Shown here: positions 18,546 to 28,134 of the stretch, in pieces
Position numbering within the stretch: the stretch's first letter is position 1
Layout: the number at the start of each line of letters is the position of its first letter
Program-made: the position numbers and the translations under genes
Assembly: GCA_025057975.1 (NCBI GenBank)
Contig: JANWUV010000016.1
Location: forward strand, 1 to 64,000
Direction of reading: 5' to 3'
Length of the DNA stretch: 64,000 nt
Origin: Chloracidobacterium sp.
GTDB taxonomy: Bacteria > Acidobacteriota > Blastocatellia > Chloracidobacteriales > Chloracidobacteriaceae
Notes under the pieces: generated by a model
What the model saw: only the letters and a program-made list of their open reading frames with translations
Told to the model about the DNA's origin: nothing
Databases searched by the model: none

Positions 18546-19286
18546 ATGCGCCGCATAACTACGGAAGACGCTCTATTTTCAATCGAATTTACACAACCAA
18601 CCACAGCAACGCCTGTTTCCACTGATTTTGATGACGCGCCGCATTTCTCCGGTGAATTTGGTCTTGAACCGGGTGTGCCCGGGTTGGATGAAGGCTGCGT
18701 GGAGGACGCCGAGCTTGAAGACGCCGCGAGCGACGACTTACCGCCCCCAACGGCGGAAGCCGAACCGCCGGCCAACGTCGCCGCCGATACGTTTGAGGCG
18801 TTGTACCGCCAGTATTACCGGCGAGTGTACGCTGTGTGTCTGCGGATGACGGGCAACCCCGACGACGCCGAAGACTTGACGCACGACGTCTTCATCCAAG
18901 TACTGCGTAAGCTCAGTAGCTTCCGGGGCGAAGCCGCCTTCACGACGTGGCTGCACCGGATCGCCGTCAATCAGGTGCTGATGCACTTCCGTAAGAAGTC
19001 AAATCGCGTCGAAAGCGTGACGGAAGAAGGCGATATGCCGGAAGACGTAACGCCGGTGATGATTCGGCAGTCGCAGACGCCGCTGGTCGACCGGCTGGCG
19101 CTGCTGTCGGCGGTGAAAAAGCTGCCGCGCGGCTACCGAACGGTGTTCATCCTCCACGACCTGAAAGGCTACGAACACGAGGAAATCGGCGGACTGCTCG
19201 GCATCAGCGCCGGTACGTCGAAGTCACAACTCCACAAAGCGCGCGCCCGTATGCAGGAGCTTCTCACCGGCGCACGCGCGGCCTAA
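18546..19286 (+). CDS. ECF-type RNA polymerase sigma factor
   Basis: The ATG at 18546 is preceded by AGGAGG ten bases upstream; the frame is open to 18462. The 246-residue product has a long acidic N-terminus (about residues 1-80). Sigma region 2 (about 85-150) includes YRQYYRRVYAVCLRMTG, DDAEDLTHDVFIQVL and FTTWLHRIAVNQVLMHFRKK. Region 4 (about 190-240) includes LPRGYRTVFILHDLKGYEHEEI and SAGTSKSQLHKARARM. It differs clearly from the sigma factor at 8106-8822. The stop overlaps the convergent glycosyltransferase gene by four bases. No anti-sigma factor is adjacent. Confidence 0.9.
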   Translation: MRRITTEDALFSIEFTQPTTATPVSTDFDDAPHFSGEFGLEPGVPGLDEGCVEDAELEDAASDDLPPPTAEAEPPANVAADTFEALYRQYYRRVYAVCLRMTGNPDDAEDLTHDVFIQVLRKLSSFRGEAAFTTWLHRIAVNQVLMHFRKKSNRVESVTEEGDMPEDVTPVMIRQSQTPLVDRLALLSAVKKLPRGYRTVFILHDLKGYEHEEIGGLLGISAGTSKSQLHKARARMQELLTGARAA

Positions 19287-21172
19287 CGCCGCAAACGAAA
19301 CAGGGCTAAGCGCCCATCCTGCCGAACGAGCGTTGCATACCGCTGAAGATAGGCTAGGAAGCGCGCTCGTTCGGCTTCGTTTTCAAAGGGCATCGTCTGC
19401 GGATCAAGCACGATGTCCAGCGCCATCAACAGCCAGTCCACTTCGAGCTGCGCGATGAACTGCGCCAGTTCGTCCGATGTGCGCGATGCGTGCACAAGCC
19501 GCCCCAGCGTGTACCCCTCGAAGGCGTAGTCGGTGACGAAGGGCCGGTCGAGGTAGTAGGTTCGCGCGCCGGTGTTGACCAGCCAGACGCGCGACTGCGG
19601 CGGCGTGCAGTCGGCCAAAAAGCGAAACATCCTGTATTCCGGCAACTTAGCGCGAAGGTAGTCCTCCGCGGGGATGCGGCCGAGTCCGGCGGTGACGGCT
19701 TGGCTTTCGACCGCCAGTTCGCCTGTACGCAGCGTGTTGGCGGCAATGAACAGCCCGACGCTCAACAGCCCGACGGCGCGCAATCGCCGAGTCCAACTAA
19801 GCCATTCAATGGCGAACCACACGACGACGACAGCGGCCGGGGCGAGCGCCGGCAACAGAAAACGAATCTGCTGCGACGAAAACGCCCACAGCCAGAAAAA
19901 GAGAACGACAAACCCCGCCAAACTCCGCAGCCGCGCGTCCATTCGGGGCCACAGCAGGAGCGCCGGAACAAAGACGAAGTACGCCGCGCCAATCTCACCG
20001 TCGTACCGCCGAATGTCATCGGTTTGCGCCAACCAACAGACGCGCCAAGGAAGCGTCATATAATCTAGCCAGTCCTTTACTTCGCTCCCATAGCCCTGCA
20101 AGAACAACAGGTGTAGCCGCGCACGGTCGGCGTCCCAGCCGTCGCTCCGCGTCGGAAAGAGCGTATAGAGCATCGGAAAAACTGGGTTGTGCGTCAGCCA
20201 AAGGCTGCGGACATACCACGGCGCGGCGACCGCCAACATCGGCAGGAAGAACAAGGCGAGCGTTTGCACGACGCGCCACAGGGAAGGCGAAGCGTGTCTG
20301 GTCGCCAACAGTCCCAACACGACCGGCGTCAGCGCAAGCGCCAACGGGAAGGCAAGGTACTTGACGCTCGCCGCGCCGCCAAGAAAGACGCTGGCCGCGA
20401 CAAGCGACTGGGACCGTCCCGTCGCTTGCCACATCAGCAGCCGCCGCACCGACTGCGCGACGTAAAACGCTAGGGCCAAGTCCACGTAGGGCCAGCCGGC
20501 TTCAAGCCACACCATCGGCGTTGCGGCGACGACCGCCGCCGCCAGCCAACAGCTTGTCGTCGAGAGGCCGCAGTCGCCAGCCAGACGATGGACGGCGACG
20601 CACAGTAGCCAGCCGAACCCGTTGTGAATGAGCGCCGCCGTCCGGTCGCTCCCGACGCTCATCCCGCAGGCATACAGCGCCTCAACCAACTGCGGGAAGT
20701 AGGCGAAAATGTTGTGCGGCAGCTCGCTGAAGCGCCCGGCCGCCAAGTAGGTCTTCTGGACGGCGAGGTGATACACCAAGGCGTCCTTAGCGACCGGCGG
20801 GGCTAGCGCCGCCAACGCTGCCCCGCCGAGACTCAGCGCTATGACGCCCTGCGCAGTGCGCGCCGCCCAGTCGGTCAGCTTTCCGAGTGTCCGGAGTCGC
20901 CGACCGACGGCTGCCCACCAAGCGCGGTCAAGCAGCCCCAACAAGCCCACGCCAAGCAGCAGGAAGGCGAAAGGGCGGCCGTAACCGCCAAAAGTTTGCG
21001 CGCCGAACGCCAGCCACGCTGCGCCGACGCCGCCCAACGCGATGTCGTCCAGCATGCCGCGGTCGGCCTCCAAATAGAGGAGGTTTCCCATCAGCTTGCC
21101 GCCGAAGCGCAGGCCCGAAAACAAGAGGCCGACGACGGCGAGATCGAGAACGACCTGAACCGGCGGGTTCAT
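19283..21172 (-). CDS. polytopic membrane glycosyltransferase, GT-C/GT39-like
   Basis: This 629-residue protein has about 12 hydrophobic segments and a soluble C-terminal region (about residues 510-629). The motifs KDALVYHLAVQKTYL (loop 1) and HNIFAYFPQLVEALYACG are typical of dolichyl/polyprenyl-phosphate sugar transferases of the GT39/GT83 type, with an acidic residue in the first periplasmic loop. Such enzymes move sugars from a lipid carrier onto lipids, glycans or proteins outside the inner membrane. The start overlaps the end of tatD by four bases, so guaA, tatD and this gene form one leftward operon. The acceptor is unknown. Confidence 0.8.
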   Translation of the reverse strand: MNPPVQVVLDLAVVGLLFSGLRFGGKLMGNLLYLEADRGMLDDIALGGVGAAWLAFGAQTFGGYGRPFAFLLLGVGLLGLLDRAWWAAVGRRLRTLGKLTDWAARTAQGVIALSLGGAALAALAPPVAKDALVYHLAVQKTYLAAGRFSELPHNIFAYFPQLVEALYACGMSVGSDRTAALIHNGFGWLLCVAVHRLAGDCGLSTTSCWLAAAVVAATPMVWLEAGWPYVDLALAFYVAQSVRRLLMWQATGRSQSLVAASVFLGGAASVKYLAFPLALALTPVVLGLLATRHASPSLWRVVQTLALFFLPMLAVAAPWYVRSLWLTHNPVFPMLYTLFPTRSDGWDADRARLHLLFLQGYGSEVKDWLDYMTLPWRVCWLAQTDDIRRYDGEIGAAYFVFVPALLLWPRMDARLRSLAGFVVLFFWLWAFSSQQIRFLLPALAPAAVVVVWFAIEWLSWTRRLRAVGLLSVGLFIAANTLRTGELAVESQAVTAGLGRIPAEDYLRAKLPEYRMFRFLADCTPPQSRVWLVNTGARTYYLDRPFVTDYAFEGYTLGRLVHASRTSDELAQFIAQLEVDWLLMALDIVLDPQTMPFENEAERARFLAYLQRYATLVRQDGRLALFRLRR

Positions 21173-21984
21173 GCCGTAGCGCGCGTGACAGCGGGCGCAA
21201 CGGCGCTTTCAAGACGAAAGAGCCGACGGAAGTTGGCCGTGGTCAGCCGGCCGATGTCGGCGATGTCCATTTCATGCAGTTGCGCCAAGCAGCGGGCGAC
21301 TTCAAGCACGCGCGCCGGTTCGTTCCGTTTGCCGCGATACGGCTCCGGCGACAAAAACGGGCAGTCGGTTTCAATCAGCAAGCGGTCAAGCGGAACGGCG
21401 CGGGCGATGTCGCGCAGTTCGTGGTTCTTCTTGAAGGTCAGATTGCCCGAAAAGGAGATGTGAAAGCCCAGCTCGACGCCGGTTTCCATCAGCTTCCACG
21501 AGCCGCTGAAGCAGTGAAAAATACCGGGACGCTCCACCCCGACCCAGTGATCGCGCAGCATCGCCGCCATGTCTTCGTCCGCGTCGCGGATGTGCAGAAT
21601 GATCGGCAAGTCGCGCTCGCGGGCGAGCGTCATTTGCCGCGCAAAAACACGACGCTGCACGTCGCGCGGCGAGCGGTCGTAGTAGTAGTCCAGTCCGATT
21701 TCACCCCACGCGACAACCTTTGGATGCGCCATAAGGTCAAGCAGCTTCGCTTCGAGCGGCGGGTCGTAGGCGGCGGCGTCATGCGGATGAATCCCGACCG
21801 CGCCGTACACGTCCGGTTCGCTTTTGACGATGCGCATGCCGATGTCAAGCGAGCCGCGCCCAATGTCGCCGCCGCAAATTTCAAGCATTAGTTCGACGCC
21901 CGCCGCCCGTGCGCGACTGAGAACTTCGGCGCGGTCGTCGTCATAGCTGTAGAAGTCAATGTGACAGTGTGAATCCACGAACAT
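21169..21984 (-). CDS. TatD-family metal-dependent deoxyribonuclease
   Basis: This 271-residue amidohydrolase-fold protein has the TatD metal ligands in order: DSHCHIDFYSYDDD at the N-terminus, GEIGLDYYYDRSP (about residue 95), IILHIRDADED (about 130), FHCFSGSW (about 155) and ETDCPFLSPEPYRGKRNEP (about 205). TatD enzymes are 3'-5' exonucleases linked to DNA repair and DNA fragment turnover. It begins nine bases after the guaA stop. Length is normal. Confidence 0.92.
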   Translation of the reverse strand: MFVDSHCHIDFYSYDDDRAEVLSRARAAGVELMLEICGGDIGRGSLDIGMRIVKSEPDVYGAVGIHPHDAAAYDPPLEAKLLDLMAHPKVVAWGEIGLDYYYDRSPRDVQRRVFARQMTLARERDLPIILHIRDADEDMAAMLRDHWVGVERPGIFHCFSGSWKLMETGVELGFHISFSGNLTFKKNHELRDIARAVPLDRLLIETDCPFLSPEPYRGKRNEPARVLEVARCLAQLHEMDIADIGRLTTANFRRLFRLESAVAPAVTRATA

Positions 21985-21993
21985 GACTGCTGA

Positions 21994-23532
21994 CTACTCC
22001 CACTCGATGGTCGCCGGAGGCTTGGAGGAAATATCGTACGTTACGCGATTGACGCCGCGCACCTCGGCGATGATGCGGCTGCTGATGCGGTGCAGGACAT
22101 CGTAGGGCAGCCGTACCCAGTCAGCCGTCATGCCGTCCTGACTTGTCACGGCGCGGACGGCGCAGACGTGCTCATACGTCCGCTCGTCGCCCATGACGCC
22201 GACGCTCCGCACGGGCAAGAGCACGGCAAACGCCTGCCAGATGTCGTCGTAGAGGCCAGCCGCGCGAATTTCTTCAACCACAATGGCGTCGGCGCGTTGC
22301 AGCAGCGCGACGCGCTCCGGCGTGACTTCGCCGACGATGCGCACCGCCAAGCCCGGTCCCGGAAACGGATGCCGTCGGAGCAGGGCTTCCGGGAGGCCTA
22401 GTTGACGGCCCACCGCTCGCACTTCGTCCTTGAACAGCTCACGCAACGGCTCGACCAACTTCAGATGCAGCGTCTCCGGCAAGCCGCCAACGTTGTGGTG
22501 GCTTTTGATGACCGCCGACGGCCCTTTGACCGACACCGACTCAATTACGTCCGGGTAGAGTGTTCCCTGGACCAAAAACTCCACTTGGCCGAGCTTGGCG
22601 GCTTCCTCCTGAAAAACCTCAACAAAAACGCGCCCGATGATCTTGCGCTTGGCTTCGGGGTCTTCAACGCCGGCCAGCGCCGTCAAAAACCGTTCACCGG
22701 CGGCGACGCCCCTGACGTTCAGATGGAGCGTGTCGCGGAACATCGCCAGCACCTCGTCGAACTCGCCCAGCCGCAGCAGGCCGTTGTCCACAAAGAGGCA
22801 GGTCAGCCGGTCGCCGACGGCTTCGGCAACCAGAGCGGCGGCGACGGCTGAATCCACACCGCCGGAAAGTCCGCAAACGGCGCGGCCGTCGCCGATGCGC
22901 GCTCGGATGTCGGCCACCGCCGCCTCAATGAAGCCCTGCATATTCCAGTCGGCGCGCATACCCGCGATGTTGATGAAGAAGTTGCGGAGGATGTCGCGTC
23001 CGAGCGGCGTGTGGGCGACTTCCGGGTGAAATTGCAAGCCGTAGAGGCCACGAGCGGAGTCTTCAAGCGCCCCCAGCGCGTCGTCGGTCTGCGCCGTCAC
23101 GGTGAAGCCGGGCGGCGGCGTCACCACGTGGTCGCCGTGACTCATCCAGACATCGAAGACTTCCGGCAAGCCTTCAAACAGGCGACTTGGCGCAGTTCGC
23201 CGGACGCGCGCCGCGCCGAATTCGCGTCGGCTGGATGGCGCGACCGTTCCGCCAAAGTGCGCCGCGATGGTTTGCAGCCCATAGCAAATACCGAGCACGG
23301 GCACGCCAAGCGCGAATACGGCGGCGTCGCACCGGGGAGCGTCGGGGGCGTACACCGACGCTGGTCCGCCGGACAACACCAGCGCACGCGGCGACCGGGA
23401 ACGAATCTCGGCCGGCGACGTATGACACGGAACAATCTCACAATAGACGCCAAGTTCGCGGGTGCGGCGGGCAATAAGTTGGGTGTACTGCGAGCCGAAG
23501 TCAAGAATGAGAGCGAGTTCGGAGTGCGTCAC
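21994..23532 (-). CDS. guaA: GMP synthase (glutamine-hydrolysing)
   Basis: This 512-residue enzyme makes GMP from XMP, ATP and glutamine. The N-terminal class I glutamine amidotransferase has the nucleophile motif GICYGLQ and [10 protein letters not shown]. The ATP-pyrophosphatase domain has the P-loop LSGGVDSAV at about 221-229. The C-terminal dimerisation domain ends in the canonical PPATIEWE. The GTG at 23532 is preferred because GuaA proteins start just before the [14 protein letters not shown] motif. An ATG at 23604 would add 24 residues unlike the family. First gene of the guaA-tatD-glycosyltransferase operon. Confidence 0.95.
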   Translation of the reverse strand: MTHSELALILDFGSQYTQLIARRTRELGVYCEIVPCHTSPAEIRSRSPRALVLSGGPASVYAPDAPRCDAAVFALGVPVLGICYGLQTIAAHFGGTVAPSSRREFGAARVRRTAPSRLFEGLPEVFDVWMSHGDHVVTPPPGFTVTAQTDDALGALEDSARGLYGLQFHPEVAHTPLGRDILRNFFINIAGMRADWNMQGFIEAAVADIRARIGDGRAVCGLSGGVDSAVAAALVAEAVGDRLTCLFVDNGLLRLGEFDEVLAMFRDTLHLNVRGVAAGERFLTALAGVEDPEAKRKIIGRVFVEVFQEEAAKLGQVEFLVQGTLYPDVIESVSVKGPSAVIKSHHNVGGLPETLHLKLVEPLRELFKDEVRAVGRQLGLPEALLRRHPFPGPGLAVRIVGEVTPERVALLQRADAIVVEEIRAAGLYDDIWQAFAVLLPVRSVGVMGDERTYEHVCAVRAVTSQDGMTADWVRLPYDVLHRISSRIIAEVRGVNRVTYDISSKPPATIEWE

Positions 23533-23699
23533 GAAACCTTCACGCTGAATCACGGAAATCGGAAACCGGCAGGCATTCAAACACGTTATATCGCCGAACG
23601 CCAAAACGACATGCTATCGTTGCGTACAGCCTTGTGGGGTCTCCGGGTAGTTCACAAGCAAAGTCCATTGTCGGAAAAACGGCTGTGTTGGGAGGGACT

Positions 23700-24530
23700 A
23701 TGACACGCTGGATAGCCGTAACCGTGGTCGTCTTGGGCGTCTTTCTATGCTCAAGCGTCGCTCTCGCCGCCGATTGCTTCGTGCTGGTGTTGCGGGACGG
23801 AAAACGCTTGGAGGTGCGGTCCGAGTACCGTATTGTCAATGAGGTCGCCGTTTTTACCACCGCCGACGGCCGACGAATTTCCATTGCCCTCGCCAACATT
23901 GACATCGCTGCGACGGAACGTGTCAACGGTCAGCGGGACGGTGAGTTTCGGGCAAAGGCCGCTCCGCCGCGCGTGATCGGGGCGGAGGAGCGCGCCGCTG
24001 CGCCGGTCGCTTCCGCTGTCCCTACGCCGCAGAAATCATCGCCCGCGCCGGCGCGCAAGGCAGGGCGCATTTTGACCAACGCCGACTTCGGCGGCGGCCT
24101 GCGCCAAGTCTCAACGCGCCCGATGTCGGGCGTGTTGGTGGCCAGTCCAGCGGAAAAAACCGCCGAGTCCGTCGCCTCTGTTCCGGCGTCTGCCAATAAC
24201 AATGATGAGGCGTACTGGCGCGGTCGCGCGCGGGCTATTCTGATGGAAGTCTATACCCAGCAGGAAATCATTCGCTCGCTCAACAGTCAGGCGCAGACGT
24301 TGCAGCGCAAGATTGAGGCCCAAGGGACAACCTTCCTGCTGGGGTGGGACGCCTCCGGCAACCGCGTCCTGCTACCGCAGGAGGTGCTGACCGCCGAGAA
24401 ACAGGAATTGATGCAGGTGCGCGAGCGCATTCGTGACGCGCAGGCACGGCTGACCGGGCTGTACGTGCAATACACGGTGTTGCAGGAAGAGGCCCGCCGT
24501 GCAGGCGTCCCGCCTGGCTGGTTGCGCTAG
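23700..24530 (+). CDS. secreted hypothetical protein with C-terminal coiled coil
   Basis: The ATG at 23700 has GGGAGGGA just upstream. The 276-residue product has a signal peptide ending VALAADC. A small beta-rich domain follows (about residues 25-65; CFVLVLRDGKRLEVRSEYRI, ADGRRISIALANID) that resembles the DUF-type domain often seen in acidobacterial secreted proteins. Then comes a proline/alanine linker (about 80-165) and a helical, probably coiled-coil C-terminus (about 170-270). I do not recognise a named family. It lies 50 bases upstream of the VWA gene on the same strand and may be co-transcribed. Confidence 0.75.
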   Translation: MTRWIAVTVVVLGVFLCSSVALAADCFVLVLRDGKRLEVRSEYRIVNEVAVFTTADGRRISIALANIDIAATERVNGQRDGEFRAKAAPPRVIGAEERAAAPVASAVPTPQKSSPAPARKAGRILTNADFGGGLRQVSTRPMSGVLVASPAEKTAESVASVPASANNNDEAYWRGRARAILMEVYTQQEIIRSLNSQAQTLQRKIEAQGTTFLLGWDASGNRVLLPQEVLTAEKQELMQVRERIRDAQARLTGLYVQYTVLQEEARRAGVPPGWLR

Positions 24531-24580
24531 CGACGCGACCAGTGAAGCGCTCTTCGGGATGTGATGTTCAGGGGGGACTT

Positions 24581-26572
24581 ATGACAGCTGGCAGCATGTG
24601 GCGTCTCCTCGCCTTGCTTGTAGCGCTGACCTTACCGCCACCGTCAGCGACGGCCCAGCGTGCGCCGACAGGACGGCTCAAGGTGTTTGAGCGGAGTTTT
24701 GAAGCCGGCATGGGGCGCACCATTCAGGTGGAAAACACTTTGGGGACGACTAAGGTTGAGGTGTGGGGTGAGGACCTCGTTCACATCATGGCGACGCGCA
24801 CCGACGGGCGCTGGGTGGATGAACAAGACATCAAAATTACGGCGACGCCGTCACGGGTAACGGTGCGCTGTATGCCGACGATGGGCGGCATCAACCTCAA
24901 GCTCTACATCCCAGCGGAGTCGCATGTCCGACTCTCGGCGCAGGCCGGAAGTATTGAACTGATCGGCCCTGTCGCCAGCGCCACAGCCGAAACCGACACC
25001 GGTGACATCGCGGTTGAGCTGCCACGCTGGTTCGACGCCGATGTTGAACTGTATTCCGCCAGCGGTACGGCGACCAGTCATCTCAGCCTAACCAGCTACG
25101 ACGAAAAAAGCCGCCGCGCCGTCAAAGGGCGGCTGGGGCGCGGTGGTCGGGCCGTCATCGTCCGGTCGGGGAGTGGTCACATTGACCTCAAGTCGCTGCG
25201 GTCAAGCGTCCCTATTGCCGAGCCGGTCGCAACACCGCCGACAGTGGCGAGCGCTGACGAGATCCCACCTCAGCCGACCCGCTTCCCTCCGCCGGATGAT
25301 CGCCCGACCGATCGGCCGATGACGCCGATTTTCGGCGGCGGCGCGCAATCGCAGGATGACCTCAGCGCCACGTACGGCGGGAGCAGCGGCGTTGGACGCC
25401 GCCAACAACGCCTTGGCGATGAGCTCACTATGTCGGGCGGCATTGGGGTGCGGATCATTCCACCGCCGGGAACACGCAGCGCGCCGACGCCGCCGGGCGC
25501 TTCGCCAGCCCAGCCATCAAACAACCGTGACTGGCCACGGGACACCACCAGTCGTGACGACGGACGCTTCTCCGCAGCGGATGAAGCGCTGGCTAACCTG
25601 CCGCGTCGTGATCCACTCCGCACTACGCCGGACGGCCGCCCAACGCTCCGTCGGCGGGCGGTAGACCTCCCGCCGGACGACGCCCCCGACGCTGCGGACG
25701 CCGACACCATTCGGATTGACGCCCGCTTGGTCAACCTCAATGTCATCGCCACCACGCAGGATGGACGGGCTGTCACGAACCTGACGGCGGAAGACTTTAC
25801 TATTTTCGACGAAGACACCCGGCAGGAAATCGCCTACTTCAAACCGACCAACACGCCCTTCAACTTGGTGCTGTTGTTGGACCTAAGTGGGAGTACGCGC
25901 GAAAAGATTGACGCCATCCGCAAAAGCGCATGGCGCTTTGTCGAACTGGCCGGCCCGCAGGATCGCATCGCCATTGTGACGTTCACCCGCAGCGTCCATG
26001 TGCTCTGTCGTCCGACAAACGACCGCACCCTGCTCAAGCAGCGCATTGCCGAGATGCGCGCCACGGACGGCGGGACAGCATACTACGAAGCGATGTGGTT
26101 TACGCTCACGGAAGTTCTTGCGCCGTTTCAGGATGAACGCAACGCAGTCGTCGTTATGACTGACGGTGTAGACAACAGCATCAGCGCAGCATATCCGGCC
26201 CCCTCCCGCGTGTCATTCCGGCAAATGCTTGAGGCGATCTTGGAGTCCGGGACGCTTGTCTATCCGATTTACCTTGATACCGAAGAGGAAAACTACCGCA
26301 ATCACTGGGGCGAAACAGCGGAAGTTTACGCCTTGGCGCGGACACAACTCCAGCAAGTGGCGGACGCCTCTGGCGCGACGCTGTACATGGCGTCGCGGGT
26401 TGAAGACTTAGCCGGGGTGTACCAAAAGATCATTGCGGAATTGCGTACGGTGTACAGTTTGGCGTACTACCCCTCCAATGCGGAACACAACAACCGGTGG
26501 CGGCGGGTGAAGGTCGTCGCTCGGCGTCCGGGTGTGATGATTCGGACGCGACGCGGCTACTACGACCGATGA
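24581..26572 (+). CDS. secreted DUF4097-like / acidobacterial von Willebrand factor A protein
   Basis: Preceded by AGGGGGGACTT, this 663-residue protein has a signal peptide ending PPSATAQ. A beta-helical adhesin-like region follows (about residues 40-195; QVENTLGTTKVEVWGEDLVHI, SVRLSAQAG-type repeats) resembling DUF4097. Next is a long proline/arginine-rich disordered linker (about 200-370), then a C-terminal region of the acidobacterial VWFA-related type (about 375-663). That region contains RLVNLNVIATTQDGRAV, the metal-site motif DLSGST, VVMTDGVDN and a C-terminal RRGYYDR. VWA domains bind ligands through a divalent metal. A cell-surface or periplasmic adhesive role is an inference. Confidence 0.85.
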   Translation: MTAGSMWRLLALLVALTLPPPSATAQRAPTGRLKVFERSFEAGMGRTIQVENTLGTTKVEVWGEDLVHIMATRTDGRWVDEQDIKITATPSRVTVRCMPTMGGINLKLYIPAESHVRLSAQAGSIELIGPVASATAETDTGDIAVELPRWFDADVELYSASGTATSHLSLTSYDEKSRRAVKGRLGRGGRAVIVRSGSGHIDLKSLRSSVPIAEPVATPPTVASADEIPPQPTRFPPPDDRPTDRPMTPIFGGGAQSQDDLSATYGGSSGVGRRQQRLGDELTMSGGIGVRIIPPPGTRSAPTPPGASPAQPSNNRDWPRDTTSRDDGRFSAADEALANLPRRDPLRTTPDGRPTLRRRAVDLPPDDAPDAADADTIRIDARLVNLNVIATTQDGRAVTNLTAEDFTIFDEDTRQEIAYFKPTNTPFNLVLLLDLSGSTREKIDAIRKSAWRFVELAGPQDRIAIVTFTRSVHVLCRPTNDRTLLKQRIAEMRATDGGTAYYEAMWFTLTEVLAPFQDERNAVVVMTDGVDNSISAAYPAPSRVSFRQMLEAILESGTLVYPIYLDTEEENYRNHWGETAEVYALARTQLQQVADASGATLYMASRVEDLAGVYQKIIAELRTVYSLAYYPSNAEHNNRWRRVKVVARRPGVMIRTRRGYYDR

Positions 26573-26680
26573 AGCCAAGCGAAAGCTTCCCTTCCGTGTG
26601 TTATGCCTGCGGCGCGCACGTCCGGGTGAATGGTCAGCGGCGAAGCCAAGGGTTGGTCGGGTGACGGGTTGATTACGGGT

Positions 26681-27718
26681 ATGAAAGGCAGACTTAGAAC
26701 GGCCACAATCTGGCTTGGCGTCCTGCTCAGTATTGTTTTCGCTGGACTCGCCTTTTACGGCATTGACTGGCGCAAGACCGGCTTGGCGCTGCGCGCTGTC
26801 CAGTGGCCCTACTTGGGCGTCGCCTTTGTACTGATGTGGGCGGGCTTTGCTTGGCGAACTGTCCGCTGGAAACGCCTGCTGGATGTCGGCCGGCCGCCGA
26901 ATGACGCGATTCACTTCGGGGATTGTTTTTCTGTGATGACTGTCGGCTACATGGCCAACAACATCCTGCCGGCGCGGATTGGGGAAGTCGCACGGGCGTA
27001 TTTGGTGGGGCGGAAAACACGTACAACCAAGAGTTTCGCCTTGGGTACGATCGTCACCGAGCGGCTGGCCGACGTGCTGATGCTGTTGTTGCTGATTTCG
27101 TTCACGCTCCTGACTTTGAAACTCCCGCCGGAGAGTAAAATCATCGCCACCAGTGTGGCATGGCTAGGTTTTGGGTGCGCGGCTGGGTTGGTCGCCGCCA
27201 TTGTCCTGCGCCCGACCGTGGTGCGATTGGTTGAACGCAGCCTCACCGGCATCGGCTTCAGCCGGTACGCGGCGCGACTAGCGGACATCGCCGACCGGTT
27301 TCTGCGGGGCGTCAGTTGCGGCGGCTCGTTGCGCACCTTGGCGTGGGTGTGGGTGGATTCGTTCGGCATCTGGCTGGCGAGCCTTTATATGACGTGGTTC
27401 GTGGCGTTGGCCTGCAATGTGCACGTCAACGTCACCCAGGCGCTGTACGTGATGTGCTATGTCAACTTAGGGGCGATGCTGCCGTCGGCGCCGGGCTACG
27501 TGGGCACCTATCAGTGGTTTTGTACGCACAGTTTGGGCGCATTCGGCGTCGAAAAAGAAACTGCCCTGGCGTTTTCCTTTGTCTCGCATGTGGTGTGGTA
27601 CGTTCCGCTCACCCTGCTCGGTCTGTTGCTCTTTCTCCGTGAGCGCCTGAGTTGGGGGCAGTTGACAGAAAGCGAAGTGGTTGGCGCTGAAACATTGGAT
27701 GAATCGCTTCCGGCTTGA
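26681..27718 (+). CDS. flippase-like / lysylphosphatidylglycerol-synthase-type membrane protein (UPF0104)
   Basis: This 345-residue polytopic protein has about eight hydrophobic segments. The motifs WPYLGVAFVLMWAGFAWRTVRWKRLL, GYMANNILPARIGEVARAYLV and APGYVGTYQWFCTHSL are those of the LPG_synthase_TM/UPF0104 (YbhN) family. Members are the flippase-like membrane half of MprF or stand-alone proteins implicated in lipid translocation or glycosylation. The catalytic aminoacyltransferase half is absent. ATG at 26681 is chosen over an upstream in-frame GTG at 26630. Confidence 0.85.
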   Translation: MKGRLRTATIWLGVLLSIVFAGLAFYGIDWRKTGLALRAVQWPYLGVAFVLMWAGFAWRTVRWKRLLDVGRPPNDAIHFGDCFSVMTVGYMANNILPARIGEVARAYLVGRKTRTTKSFALGTIVTERLADVLMLLLLISFTLLTLKLPPESKIIATSVAWLGFGCAAGLVAAIVLRPTVVRLVERSLTGIGFSRYAARLADIADRFLRGVSCGGSLRTLAWVWVDSFGIWLASLYMTWFVALACNVHVNVTQALYVMCYVNLGAMLPSAPGYVGTYQWFCTHSLGAFGVEKETALAFSFVSHVVWYVPLTLLGLLLFLRERLSWGQLTESEVVGAETLDESLPA

Positions 27719-27839
27719 CAGGCCGTGAAGCGCCACTTACGTTGCCATTCAACGCGCCTGACACCGGACGAATGCTTGCTCCGGGAGCTGAACGGCGGGC
27801 GATCCCTTCCAACATCGTAACTTTGAGTGTGAACGAGCC

Positions 27840-28103
27840 GTGATTAAGCTTGACATCGTTAATCGTGTCGCCGGAGCGACCGGCATCGCCAAATCCAAGG
27901 CGGAAGTCGCGGTGGAAGCTTTGTTCGATGGCCTTAAGCGGGCGCTTGAGCGCGGTGAACGCATTGAACTCCGTGGCTTCGGAGTGTTCGTCGTCAAACC
28001 GCGCAAACGCGGTATCGGGCGAAACCCACGCACCGGCGAGGTCACCGACATTCCACCCGGCAAGACCATTCGTTTCAAACCGGGCAAAGAACTAGCGCAC
28101 TAA
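27840..28103 (+). CDS. HU/IHF-family DNA-binding protein
   Basis: This 87-residue protein starts at GTG. It has the full HU fold: IVNRVAGATGIAKSKAEVAVEALFDGLKRAL (helices), then IELRGFGVFVVKPRKRGIGRNPRTGEV, whose GRNPRTGE is the DNA-bending arm. It acts in nucleoid compaction. Either HU or IHF-like subunit is possible; the sequence is closest in feel to HU-type integration host factor proteins of non-enteric bacteria. Confidence 0.92.
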   Translation: MIKLDIVNRVAGATGIAKSKAEVAVEALFDGLKRALERGERIELRGFGVFVVKPRKRGIGRNPRTGEVTDIPPGKTIRFKPGKELAH

Positions 28104-28134
28104 CGGGTTATCGGCTGGGTGGAAGTGACGCAAC

